DNA of 64,000 bases from Nonomuraea turcica (lineage in GTDB: Bacteria; Actinomycetota; Actinomycetes; Streptosporangiales; Streptosporangiaceae). Both the position numbers and the translations under genes were made by a program. The notes beneath the pieces are model-generated. The model was not told the origin of the DNA and did no database searches. It saw only the letters and a list, made by a program, of their open reading frames with translations. The DNA lies in NCBI RefSeq assembly GCF_030718205.1, contig NZ_JAUZQF010000007.1:186001-250000 (forward strand). The letters are read 5' to 3'. Positions 16,248 to 24,412 of the stretch are shown here, piece by piece. Positions within the stretch are counted from its first letter, which is position 1; each line of letters begins with the position of its first letter.

Positions 16248-17213
16248 ATGAGTGCCTTTGACCTTCCGTGGCTCGTCGCCGACATCGGGGGGACCAACGC
16301 CAGGTTCGGCCTGGTCACCTCGCTGGGCGCGCGGCCCTCGCACGTCGCGGTCCTGGCGGGGGCCGACTACCCCACGCTCCCCGAAGCCGTGGCCGCCTAC
16401 CTCGCGGAACACGCGGGCGGGGTGCGACCGGGGGCGGCCTGCCTGGCCGTGGCCGGGCCGATCGACGGCGACAGTTACCGGCTCACGAACTCCGCGTGGG
16501 CGGGGTCCGTACGCGATCTCGACGTGCCGTATGCGCGGCTGCTCAACGACTTCGAGGCGCTGGCCGTCTCGCTGCCGCACCTGGACGGCGACGACGTGGT
16601 GTCCCTGGGCGGGCCCGAGCTCGGCCACGGCGTCAAGGCCGTGCTGGGTCCCGGCACCGGGCTCGGCGTGGGCGGGCTGGTGCCGACCGAGCACGGCTGG
16701 ACGCCGATCCCCGGCGAGGGCGGTCACGTCACGGTGCCGGTGGTGGACCGGCGGGAGCTGGAGATCGTCCGCGTGCTGCAGGCACAGGGCCTGCAGCACG
16801 TGGTGGCCGAGCACGTGTTGTCCGGTCCCGGCCTGGTCCGGCTGCACCGGGCGCTGGCCCAGGTGAACGGTGTCGGCGCGCCCGAGCTGACCGCCTCCGA
16901 CATCGTGGCCAGGCTCGACGACTCGCTGTGCGCGGAGACGATCGAGGTGTTCTGCGGGATGCTGGGCAGCTTCGCGGGCAACGTGGCACTGACCCTCGGC
17001 GCGCGGGGTGGGGTGTACCTGGGCGGCGGAGTCCTGCCACGTATCGTGGAACGCGTGAGCACCAGCAGCTTCCGCACGCGGTTCGCCGCCAATCCCGACA
17101 TGGCCGCATATCTGGCGGCGATCGGGACCGCTCTGATCGTGGCGTCCCAACCGGCGCTGACGGGCGCGGCCGCCTGGCTGAGCCAGCGTGCCCGCAGGGA
17201 GCTGGTGGGCTGA
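16248..17213 (+). CDS. glk: Glucokinase (Glk type, not ROK)
   Basis: This 321-residue cytosolic enzyme is predicted to phosphorylate glucose with ATP. It has the phosphate-binding [11 protein letters not shown] near residue 13, LNDFEAL with the catalytic Asp, [11 protein letters not shown], and GEGGHVTVP. These are the marks of the E. coli Glk family, which is uncommon among actinomycetes, where ROK glucokinases dominate. The ATG at 16248 was preferred to the adjacent GTG because GGAGG lies 6 nt upstream. It sits inside the Entner-Doudoroff operon, 100 nt after edd. Confidence 0.92.
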   Translation: MSAFDLPWLVADIGGTNARFGLVTSLGARPSHVAVLAGADYPTLPEAVAAYLAEHAGGVRPGAACLAVAGPIDGDSYRLTNSAWAGSVRDLDVPYARLLNDFEALAVSLPHLDGDDVVSLGGPELGHGVKAVLGPGTGLGVGGLVPTEHGWTPIPGEGGHVTVPVVDRRELEIVRVLQAQGLQHVVAEHVLSGPGLVRLHRALAQVNGVGAPELTASDIVARLDDSLCAETIEVFCGMLGSFAGNVALTLGARGGVYLGGGVLPRIVERVSTSSFRTRFAANPDMAAYLAAIGTALIVASQPALTGAAAWLSQRARRELVG

Positions 17214-17286
17214 CAACGACACCGGCCCCGCGCGGCCGGTGTTCGGTACTAGACGGCCTGTGAGGGCCGATGAGGAGACAGAACCC

Positions 17287-17898
17287 ATGAGCTTGCTCGA
17301 TCTCGCCCCCGTGATCCCGGTCGTTGTGATCGAGGACGTCGAGACCGCCGTGCCGATGGCCCGGGCGCTGGTCGCCGGAGGGCTGCCGGTCATCGAGGTG
17401 ACGTTGCGCACGCCGGTGGCGCGCGAGGCCATCGCCAGGATCGCCGACGAGGTGCCCGAGGCGATGGTGGGTGCGGGGACGATCCGCACCCACGACGACA
17501 TCGCGGCGTCGGTGTCCGCGGGGGCGAGGTTCCTGGTCTCGCCGGGCACGACCCTGTCGCTGGTCGAGGCGATGGACTCGAGCGGGGTGGCATACCTGCC
17601 GGGGGCCGCGACCGTGTCGGAGGTGATGGCGCTGGTGGAGCGGGGGATCAAGGAGCTGAAGTTCTTCCCCGCGGAGGCCGCGGGCGGCGTGCCGTATCTG
17701 AAGGCGCTGGCGGGCCCCCTGCCGGACGTGCGGTTCTGCCCGACGGGCGGCATCCGGGTGAACACCGCGCCCGACTACCTGGCGCTGCCGAACGTGGGCT
17801 GCGTCGGCGGAACCTGGCTGACCCCGGCGGACGTGCTGGCCGCGGGCGACTGGGGGCGTGTGGAGAAGCTCGCCTCGGAGGCCGCCGCCCTGCGCTGA
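17287..17898 (+). CDS. eda: KDPG/KHG aldolase (first copy)
   Basis: This 203-residue class I aldolase splits 2-keto-3-deoxy-6-phosphogluconate into pyruvate and glyceraldehyde 3-phosphate. It shows VIEVTLRTP with the catalytic Glu, GAGTI, FLVSPG, the Schiff-base lysine in [12 protein letters not shown], and the phosphate loop FCPTGGI. The ATG has GAGGAG 9 nt upstream. It completes the operon zwf-edd-glk-eda. A second, divergent aldolase is encoded at 27859-28494. Confidence 0.95.
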   Translation: MSLLDLAPVIPVVVIEDVETAVPMARALVAGGLPVIEVTLRTPVAREAIARIADEVPEAMVGAGTIRTHDDIAASVSAGARFLVSPGTTLSLVEAMDSSGVAYLPGAATVSEVMALVERGIKELKFFPAEAAGGVPYLKALAGPLPDVRFCPTGGIRVNTAPDYLALPNVGCVGGTWLTPADVLAAGDWGRVEKLASEAAALR

Positions 17899-17942
17899 CC
17901 TCACCTGTTACGGCGCTGCCCCAACGCCGGCGGGCCGCGGCG

Positions 17943-18851
17943 TCAGCTCCAGATGGAGACGTGGATCGGGGGACGGAAGCGGTTGCGGGGAACACCGTCC
18001 TCCGGGGCGCGCATCACCTGGGTGGCCGCCGGGGTCGTGAGGAAGTCCAGGAACGTGCCCGCCGCCAGGGACCTGTTGGCGGGTTCCAGCGTCGTCGCGT
18101 ACCAGTAGGCCGCGAACGGGGTGGCCGGGGTGTCGATGGCGACCAGCTCCCCCCGGCGCACCTGTGAGGACACCAGGTGGGCGGTGGCGGGCGCGACCCC
18201 GGCGCCCTCGGCGGCCGCCTTCCAGGCCGCCGTCTGGTTCGCGAAGACCCGTACCTGCGACTCCGGCACCCGCAGCACCCGCAGGAGCCGGCCGGTGTCG
18301 CTGGCCGGGTCGGCGCCCGACGGGCCGACGAGCCAGTGGTCCCTTCGCCCACGCGGCGCGCCGACGACGATGAGCCGGCAGCGCAGCACGGGCCGGCTCA
18401 CCAGTCCCGCCCCGCTCACCTGGGCGCCGAGCGCGACGTCGGCCAGGCGGCTGGACAGCAGCAACGGCACTTCGGCCGTGCCCGCCACGCCGGTGGAGGC
18501 GTCCACCGACTTGCGCTGCGTGAACAGGCAGATCAGCGGACCGGCGACATATTCGGCCAGCCCGGCGTCCATGACCACGTGCAGCCCGGCGGGACGGCCG
18601 GGCTGGACCGCCGCGACCGCCTCCGCGCCCAGTGCGACGATCTGGGCGGCGATCCCCAGCAGCCGCCGCCCGCCCTCGGTCAGCACCATCCGGTCGCCTG
18701 ACCGGATCAGCAGCGGGTCCCCGAGGTGCTTGCGCAGCTGGGCCAGCGACTGGGAGACCGCCGGCTCGCTCACGCCCAGCGCTCGGGCCGCCGCCTTGAC
18801 GGATCCCAGCCGGGCGACGAAAACAAAAGCGCCGAGCTGGCTAAGTGTCAC
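17943..18851 (-). CDS. LysR-family regulator of the CO dehydrogenase genes
   Basis: This 302-residue protein has an N-terminal winged HTH (AFVFVARLGSVKAAARALG and SEPAVSQSLAQLRKHLGDPL, about residues 8-50) and a periplasmic-binding-like effector domain. The GTG at 18851 is preceded by AAGGGGG. It is divergent from the cox genes with 85 bp between, where two palindromes fit LysR-type sites. A LysR gene next to cox subunits is a common arrangement in aerobic CO oxidisers. The effector is unknown. Confidence 0.9.
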   Translation of the reverse strand: MTLSQLGAFVFVARLGSVKAAARALGVSEPAVSQSLAQLRKHLGDPLLIRSGDRMVLTEGGRRLLGIAAQIVALGAEAVAAVQPGRPAGLHVVMDAGLAEYVAGPLICLFTQRKSVDASTGVAGTAEVPLLLSSRLADVALGAQVSGAGLVSRPVLRCRLIVVGAPRGRRDHWLVGPSGADPASDTGRLLRVLRVPESQVRVFANQTAAWKAAAEGAGVAPATAHLVSSQVRRGELVAIDTPATPFAAYWYATTLEPANRSLAAGTFLDFLTTPAATQVMRAPEDGVPRNRFRPPIHVSIWS

Positions 18852-18879
18852 GCCCCCTTCATAGTTGGCCGAAGCGCAT

Positions 18880-18913
18880 TAAGGAATCCCTTATTTATGG
18901 ATTGTCGCGACAA
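18880..18913. promoter_or_regulatory. Two palindromes in LysR-cox intergenic region
   Basis: TAAGG-AATC-CCTTA (18880-18893) and TTGTCGCGACAA (18902-18913, perfect) lie between the divergent starts. The first resembles the T-N11-A core of LysR boxes. Confidence 0.55.
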
Positions 18914-18936
18914 ATCGGTAACAGCACTGTGCTCTC

Positions 18937-19827
18937 ATGCAGGTTCCGGCGAAGTTCGAATACGAGAGAGCCGACAGCGTGCCGCACGCGATCGAGCTCC
19001 TGGCGCGGTACGGCCCCGAGGCCAGGGTCGTGGCGGGCGGGCACAGCCTCATCCCCATGATGAAGCTCCGCCTGGCCCAGCCCGAGGCCCTGATCGACAT
19101 CAACGGGCTGGCCGAGCTGGGGCGGATCGCCGTGGAGGGCGACGAGCTGACCATCGGCGCACTGGTACGGCACGCAGAGCTGCTCGACAGCACTATCGCA
19201 ACCGACCTTTTCCCGATATTTCGGGACGCGGAGCGAGTTATTGCCGACCCGATAGTAAGAAATCGGGGGACCGTAGGGGGCTCATTGTGCCAGGGCGATC
19301 CTTCTGAGGATTTGTCGGCCGTCTTCTCGGCCTTAAGGGCGTCAGCGGTCATCCAGGGGCCGGGCGGCACGCGTACGGTGCCGATCCGCGCGTTCCACCG
19401 CGGCCCGTACGAGACCGCCGTCGGGGACGGCGAGCTGCTGATCCAGCTGCGCGTGCCGATCACACCCGGCACCGGCAGCGCGTACGCGAAGGTCGAGCGG
19501 CGCGTCGGCGACTGGCCGGTGGCGGCGGCCGGGGCGGTGATCACCGTGCGGGACGGCGTGATCGCGCAGGCGGGCATCGGGCTGACCGCAGTCGGCGCCG
19601 AGCACTTCTGCGCCCCTGAGGCCGAAGCGTTCCTCCAGGGCGAGGCGCCGGGCGAGGAGGCGTTCGCCGAGGCGGCCAGGATCGCGGCCGAGCACTGCGA
19701 GCCGCACGCCGACCAGCGCGGCCCCGCCGACTACAAGCGCCACCTGGCCGCCGAGCTGACCAAGCGGGCACTGTCCACGGCGCATCTGAATGTCGCCGGG
19801 TCCGCGACAGAAGGGAGGAGGATCTGA
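18937..19827 (+). CDS. coxM: CO dehydrogenase medium (FAD-binding) subunit
   Basis: This 296-residue subunit passes electrons from the Fe-S clusters to FAD. It has the two FAD-binding segments AGGHSLIPMMKLRLAQP (about residues 33-49) and NRGTVGGSLCQGDPSEDL (about 108-125), followed by the C-terminal CODH-FAD domain. It is the first gene of a coxM-S-L order. Codons in the 19200-19330 stretch are noticeably less GC-rich than elsewhere. Copy B of the 29-nt repeat forms its last codons, giving the C-terminal HLNVAGSATEG. Confidence 0.93.
   Translation: MQVPAKFEYERADSVPHAIELLARYGPEARVVAGGHSLIPMMKLRLAQPEALIDINGLAELGRIAVEGDELTIGALVRHAELLDSTIATDLFPIFRDAERVIADPIVRNRGTVGGSLCQGDPSEDLSAVFSALRASAVIQGPGGTRTVPIRAFHRGPYETAVGDGELLIQLRVPITPGTGSAYAKVERRVGDWPVAAAGAVITVRDGVIAQAGIGLTAVGAEHFCAPEAEAFLQGEAPGEEAFAEAARIAAEHCEPHADQRGPADYKRHLAAELTKRALSTAHLNVAGSATEGRRI
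19780..19808. repeat. 29-nt palindromic repeat, copy B (3' end of coxM)
   Basis: The 24-nt core TCTGAATGTCGCC...GCGAC matches copies A and C with one or two changes. The first 5-nt arm is degenerate (GCGCA). Confidence 0.75.
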
Positions 19828-19828
19828 G

Positions 19829-20326
19829 ATGCGGATCACGGTGACGGTGAACGGGCAGCCGCACACGAGAGAGGTCGAGCCGAGGCTGCTGCTCGTGCAC
19901 TTCCTGCGCGACGAGCTGAGCCTGACCGGCACCCACTGGGGCTGCGACACCTCCAACTGCGGTGTCTGCACGGTCCAGCTGGACGGCGTGCCGGTCAAGT
20001 CGTGCACGGTGCTGGCGGTCATGGCCGACGGCCACGAGGTGACCACGGTGGAGGGGCTGGAGCGGGACGGCGAGCTGGACGCGGTACAGAAGGGGTTCGT
20101 GGAGTGCCACGGGCTGCAGTGCGGGTTCTGCACACCGGGCATGCTGCTGACCGCGCGCTGGCTGCTCGACCGCGTGCCCGACCCCGACGAGGGCCAGATC
20201 CGCGAGGCCATCTCGGGACAGCTGTGCCGGTGCACCGGCTACGAGAACATCGTCCGTTCGATCAGGTGGGCGGCTGAAGCGACTCTGAATGTCGCCGAGT
20301 CCGCGACGGAGGCGAAGCAGCAGTGA
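19829..20326 (+). CDS. coxS: CO dehydrogenase small ([2Fe-2S]) subunit
   Basis: This 165-residue subunit has a plant-type [2Fe-2S] site, CDTSNCGVC plus a later Cys (SC), and a helical-domain cluster, CGFCTPGM and CRCTGYENI. It carries electrons from the Mo-Cu centre to FAD. The ATG has GGGAGGAGG upstream, and the gene follows coxM after 1 nt. Copy C of the 29-nt repeat supplies the C-terminal residues TLNVAESATEA. The stop overlaps the coxL GTG. Confidence 0.95.
   Translation: MRITVTVNGQPHTREVEPRLLLVHFLRDELSLTGTHWGCDTSNCGVCTVQLDGVPVKSCTVLAVMADGHEVTTVEGLERDGELDAVQKGFVECHGLQCGFCTPGMLLTARWLLDRVPDPDEGQIREAISGQLCRCTGYENIVRSIRWAAEATLNVAESATEAKQQ
20279..20307. repeat. 29-nt palindromic repeat, copy C (3' end of coxS)
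   Basis: GCGAC-TCTGAAT-GTCGC-CGAGTCC-GCGAC. It is identical to copy A except for one base in the second spacer. Confidence 0.8.
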
Positions 20327-22671
20327 GCTACGGACCCATGCACCGCAAAGAGGACGCCCGCTTCATCCGGGGGCGCGGCAACTACACCGACGACGTACGG
20401 CTGCCGGGCATGTTGTACGGCGCCGTGCTGCGCAGCCCGCACGCCCACGCGAAGATCGTCTCCATCGACACCAGCGCCGCCGAGGCACACCCGAAGGTCA
20501 AGGCCGTCATCACCGGCCAGACCCTCGCCGGGCTCGGCCTGGCCTGGATGCCCACGCTGTCGCAGGACACGCAGGCGGTGCTGGCCACGGACAAGGTGCG
20601 CTTCCAGGGGCAGGAGGTCGCGTTCGTGGTGGCCGAGGACGCCTACGCGGCACGCGACGCGCTGGAGCTGATCGACGTCGAGTACGACCCCCTCGACGCG
20701 GTCATCGACGCCAGGAAGGCCCTCGACCAGGACGCCCCGGTGATCAGGGACGACCTCGAGGGCCGGACGGACAACCACATCTTCGACTGGGAGGCCGGCG
20801 ACCGGGCCCGCACCGACGCGCTCTTCGAGCAGGCTGAGGTGACGGTCGCGCAGGACATGCTCTACCCGCGCGTGCACCCCGCGCCGCTGGAGACCTGCGG
20901 CGCGGTCGCCGACTTCGACAAGGTCACCGGCAAGCTCACCGTCTGGTGCCCGACGCAGGCGCCGCACGCGCACCGCACGTTGTACGCGATGGTGGCCGGG
21001 CTGCCGGAACACAAGATCCGGGTGATCTCGCCGGACATCGGCGGCGGCTTCGGCGGAAAAGTCGGGATCTATCCCGGGTATGTCTGTGCGATCGTCGGCT
21101 CCATCGTCACCGGCCGCCCGGTCAAGTGGATGGAGGACCGCTCCGAGAACCTCATGAGCACCGCCTTCGCCCGCGACTACCACATGCACGGCGAGATCGC
21201 CGCGACCCGCGACGGCAGGATCCAGGCGATCCGGGTGAAGGTGCTGGCCGACCATGGCGCGTTCAACGGCACCGCGCAGCCGACCAAGTTCCCCGCCGGG
21301 TTCTTCCACGTCTTCTCCGGCTCGTACGACATCGAGGCCGCCCACTGCGAAGTCACCGGCGTCTACACCAACAAGGCCCCCGGCGGCGTGGCCTACGCCT
21401 GCTCCTTCCGCGTCACCGAGGCCGTCTACCTGGTCGAGCGCATGGTCGACGTCCTGGCCGACGAGCTGAGCATGGACCCGGCCGACCTGCGGATGCGCAA
21501 CCTGCTCAGGCCCGAGCAGTTCCCGTACCACTCCCCCACCGGCTGGGAGTACGACTCCGGCGACTACCCCAAGGCGCTGCGCCTGGCCATGGACATGATC
21601 GGTTACGACAAGCTCCGCGCCGAGCAGGCCGACAAGCGGGCCCGGGGCGAGCTGATGGGCATCGGCGTCAGCTTCTTCACCGAGGCCGTGGGCGCGGGCC
21701 CGCGCAAGCACATGGACATCCTGGGCCTCGGCATGGCCGACGGGGCCGAGCTGCGCGTGCACCCGACGGGCAAGGCCGTGCTGCGGGTGTCGTGCCAGTC
21801 GCAGGGCCAGGGCCATGAGACGACGTTCGCGCAGATCGTCGGGCAGGAGCTGGGCATCCCGGCCGACGACGTGGAGGTCGTGCACGGCGACACCGACCAG
21901 ACGCCGTTCGGCCTCGGCACGTACGGCTCCCGCTCCACCCCGGTCTCCGGCGCGGCGACCGCGATCGTGGCCAGGAAAGTGCGCGACCGGGCCAAGATCG
22001 TGGCGGCGGCCATGCTGGAGGCCGCGCCGGACGACCTGGAGTGGGCCGACGGCAAGTGGTCGGTCGTCGGCGACCCGGCCTCCGGCAAGTCGTTGGCCGA
22101 GATCGCGCTGGCCGCGCACTCGAACCTGGAGCTGCCCGAGGGGGTGGAGGGCCATCTGGACGCGGTGACCGTCTACAACCCGCCGAATCTGACGTATCCG
22201 TTCGGGGCGTACATCTGCGTCGTGGACGTCGACCCCGGGACGGGGCAGGTGAAGGTGCGCAGGTTCGTGGCGGTGGACGACTGCGGGGTGCGGATCAACC
22301 CCATGATCGTCGAAGGGCAGATCCACGGGGGGCTGGCGGACGGGGTCGGGATGGCGCTCATGCAGGTGATGGCGTTCGACGAGGACGGCAACCACCTGGG
22401 GGCGTCGTTCATGGACTACCTGCTGCCGACCTCGATGGAGTGCCCGTCGTGGGAGCTGGGCGAGACCGTGACGCCGTCGCCGACGCACCCGATCGGGGCC
22501 AAGGGCGTGGGCGAGTCGGCCACGGTGGGCTCCCCCGCGGCCGTGGTCAACGCCGTGGTGGACGCGCTGGAGCCGTACGGGGTGCGGCACGCGGACATGC
22601 CGCTCACTCCGGCGAACGTGTGGCGCGTCATCAACGGCGACCCGTTTCGCACGGACCTGGCGATCCCATGA
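20323..22671 (+). CDS. coxL: Form I CO dehydrogenase large (Mo-Cu) subunit
   Basis: This 782-residue subunit binds molybdopterin cytosine dinucleotide and oxidises CO to CO2. The active-site loop AYACSFR (residues 357-363, copper-binding Cys360) is the signature AYXCSFR of form I, true aerobic CODH, rather than the AYRGAGR of form II homologues. GGGFGGK, the QGQGHETTFAQI segment and the terminal GAKGVGESATVGSPAAVVNAV (catalytic Glu) are also present. The GTG start overlaps the coxS stop (GTGA). Confidence 0.95.
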   Translation: MSYGPMHRKEDARFIRGRGNYTDDVRLPGMLYGAVLRSPHAHAKIVSIDTSAAEAHPKVKAVITGQTLAGLGLAWMPTLSQDTQAVLATDKVRFQGQEVAFVVAEDAYAARDALELIDVEYDPLDAVIDARKALDQDAPVIRDDLEGRTDNHIFDWEAGDRARTDALFEQAEVTVAQDMLYPRVHPAPLETCGAVADFDKVTGKLTVWCPTQAPHAHRTLYAMVAGLPEHKIRVISPDIGGGFGGKVGIYPGYVCAIVGSIVTGRPVKWMEDRSENLMSTAFARDYHMHGEIAATRDGRIQAIRVKVLADHGAFNGTAQPTKFPAGFFHVFSGSYDIEAAHCEVTGVYTNKAPGGVAYACSFRVTEAVYLVERMVDVLADELSMDPADLRMRNLLRPEQFPYHSPTGWEYDSGDYPKALRLAMDMIGYDKLRAEQADKRARGELMGIGVSFFTEAVGAGPRKHMDILGLGMADGAELRVHPTGKAVLRVSCQSQGQGHETTFAQIVGQELGIPADDVEVVHGDTDQTPFGLGTYGSRSTPVSGAATAIVARKVRDRAKIVAAAMLEAAPDDLEWADGKWSVVGDPASGKSLAEIALAAHSNLELPEGVEGHLDAVTVYNPPNLTYPFGAYICVVDVDPGTGQVKVRRFVAVDDCGVRINPMIVEGQIHGGLADGVGMALMQVMAFDEDGNHLGASFMDYLLPTSMECPSWELGETVTPSPTHPIGAKGVGESATVGSPAAVVNAVVDALEPYGVRHADMPLTPANVWRVINGDPFRTDLAIP

Positions 22672-23414
22672 GTGAGTTCCTCGGCATGCCGGCGCCTCGC
22701 AAGCGGGCGCCGGCCGCCCTGGACGTCCAGGCGAGGGTGGCGGAGCTGCGGTCGGGGCGGGAGCCGTACGTGCTGGCCACCGTCGTGCGCGCGCAGCGGC
22801 CGACCAGCGCGAAGGCGGGCGACTGCGCGCTGGTGCTGCCCGACGGCACGATCGAGGGGTTCGTGGGCGGCGTCTGCGCCGCTGACACGGTGCGGGCGCA
22901 GGGCCTGCGGCTGCTCGAGCTCCGCCGGCCGCCGGGACGGACCACGCTGCTGCGGATCACCCCGGAAGCCGGCGAGCCGCACGAGGAGGAGGGCCTGGTG
23001 GCGGTGGGCCAGCCCTGCCTGTCCGGCGGCACGCTGGAGATCTTCCTCGAGGCGGTGCTCCCGCCCGTCCTGGTCCACGTGTACGGCGACAGCCCCATCG
23101 CCCGGGCCTTCGCCGCCGTGGGCAGGGCGATGGGCTACCAGGTGGAGGCGGACGCGGGTGCGGCGATCGCCGACGACACCGCGGCCGTGCTCGTCGCCTC
23201 GCACGGCGTGGGCGAGGAGCCGGTGCTGCGTGCCGCGCTGGCCAAGGACGTGCCGTACGTGGCGCTGATCGCCAGCCGCAGGCGCGGCGCGGCGGTGCTG
23301 GCGGGTGTGGAGGGAGGTGAGCGGGTGCACGTTCCGGCGGGTCTGGACATAGGAGCCAGAACGCCTGGTGAGGTGGCGGTGTCGGTGTATGCGGAGCTGA
23401 TCAGTACGCGTTGA
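22668..23414 (+). CDS. XdhC/CoxI-family molybdoenzyme maturation factor
   Basis: The product has 248 residues. Its N-terminal XdhC/CoxI domain contains VLATVVRAQRPTSAKAGDCA and the FVGGVCAADTVR segment. A Rossmann-like C-terminal domain follows (VHVYGDSPIARAFAAVG) with the late ASRRRGAAVL. Such proteins help insert or sulfurate the molybdenum cofactor of xanthine or CO dehydrogenases. The ATG overlaps the coxL stop (ATGA), so it is translationally coupled to coxL. No CoxD-like AAA ATPase, CoxE or CoxG gene follows here. Confidence 0.87.
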   Translation: MSEFLGMPAPRKRAPAALDVQARVAELRSGREPYVLATVVRAQRPTSAKAGDCALVLPDGTIEGFVGGVCAADTVRAQGLRLLELRRPPGRTTLLRITPEAGEPHEEEGLVAVGQPCLSGGTLEIFLEAVLPPVLVHVYGDSPIARAFAAVGRAMGYQVEADAGAAIADDTAAVLVASHGVGEEPVLRAALAKDVPYVALIASRRRGAAVLAGVEGGERVHVPAGLDIGARTPGEVAVSVYAELISTR

Positions 23415-23513
23415 TCAGGGGTATTCGGAAGCGCGGCGGCCGGGTAGGGCAAGAGATGTAAAAGCCACAGCCTCGGGGACCCCCTCCTGCTCCCGGAGAG
23501 CGAAGGGACATTG

Positions 23514-24305
23514 ATGCTCACGCAAACGGCCAGCCAACCACCGCAGCTCATCGACGATCGCCCGGTGTCGCAGCCGGGGAGCCTCGAGAGGGGGATCGAC
23601 ATCCTCCTCGCGCTGAGCGCGGCCTCGAGACCGGTCAGCCTGGCGCAGCTGTGCCGCAGCACGGGCCTGCCCAAGTCGACCGCGCACCGGATCCTGGGCG
23701 TGCTGTGCTCGCGCGAGCTGGCCACCCGCGTGGGAAACGGCTACCTGCCCGGCGCGTTGCTGGAGACGATGGCAGGCCTCGCCCGCGCCCGGGTGCCCGG
23801 TACCCGCCGGGTCGTGCTGCCATACCTGCAATACCTGTACGAGACCACCCGGCAGACGGTGAACCTGGCCGTGCCCTCCGGCCTGGAGGCCCGTTACGTC
23901 GAACGGCTCTACGGCCACAACCGGGTCTGCTCCCCCTCCGACGGCCTGGACCGGGCGCCGCTGCACTGCACGGCGACCGGCAAGGCGTTGCTCGCGTTCG
24001 ACCCGAGGCTGCGTGAGGAGGTGCTGGCGCGCGGCTCGTTCGAGCGCATGACGCGCCGGACGATCATCAGCCTGGCGGGGCTGGAACGCGAGCTGGCCCA
24101 GGTGCGCCGGCACGGCCTGGCGTACGCACAGGAAGAGTTCGTGGAGGGCGTGGTCTGCGTGGCGGCCCCAGTGTTCGGTCCTGGCGGCCGCATCTGCATG
24201 TCCCTAGGGGTGGCCGCGCGCGCCCACGCGGTGCCGCTGGGCAAGCTGGGCATCGCCGTGCGCGGGGCCGCCCAGGCCATCTCCGCCGCGCTTCTCGGCG
24301 TGTAG
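23514..24305 (+). CDS. IclR-family regulator
   Basis: This 263-residue regulator has an N-terminal winged HTH (LERGIDILLALSAA, VSLAQLCRSTGLPKSTAHRI, about residues 22-62) and a C-terminal GAF-like effector domain with PLHCTATGKALLAF and the late VCVAAPVFGPGG. The ATG at 23514 has GAAGGGA 5 nt upstream; a TTG lies directly before it. It stands alone, 99 nt after the cox genes. Two imperfect 17-bp palindromes immediately downstream could be its sites. Confidence 0.9.
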   Translation: MLTQTASQPPQLIDDRPVSQPGSLERGIDILLALSAASRPVSLAQLCRSTGLPKSTAHRILGVLCSRELATRVGNGYLPGALLETMAGLARARVPGTRRVVLPYLQYLYETTRQTVNLAVPSGLEARYVERLYGHNRVCSPSDGLDRAPLHCTATGKALLAFDPRLREEVLARGSFERMTRRTIISLAGLERELAQVRRHGLAYAQEEFVEGVVCVAAPVFGPGGRICMSLGVAARAHAVPLGKLGIAVRGAAQAISAALLGV

Positions 24306-24307
24306 AC

Positions 24308-24366
24308 GTTCCGGTCACTGGAACGCTCCATCGCTCCGCGACCGCAAGCGTTCCAGTGACCGAAAC
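24308..24366. terminator. Large inverted repeat: terminator or paired operators
   Basis: A perfect 16-bp stem (24312-24327 with 24347-24362) around a 19-nt loop follows the IclR gene, but there is no T-run. Each arm is itself an imperfect palindrome (GTTCCGGTCACTGGAAC and GTTCCAGTGACCGAAAC) with centres 42 bp apart. Confidence 0.55.
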
Positions 24367-24412
24367 CCGTGATTGCGGGCGCCCCGCCGCAGCGATCACA
24401 TCAGGGGCATGA

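Noticed and set aside
15394-16248. Long frames antisense or shifted across edd, cox and other genes
   Set aside because: They are the Arg/Gly/Ala-rich shadows expected in GC-rich DNA, with no domain motifs, and conflict with clear genes.
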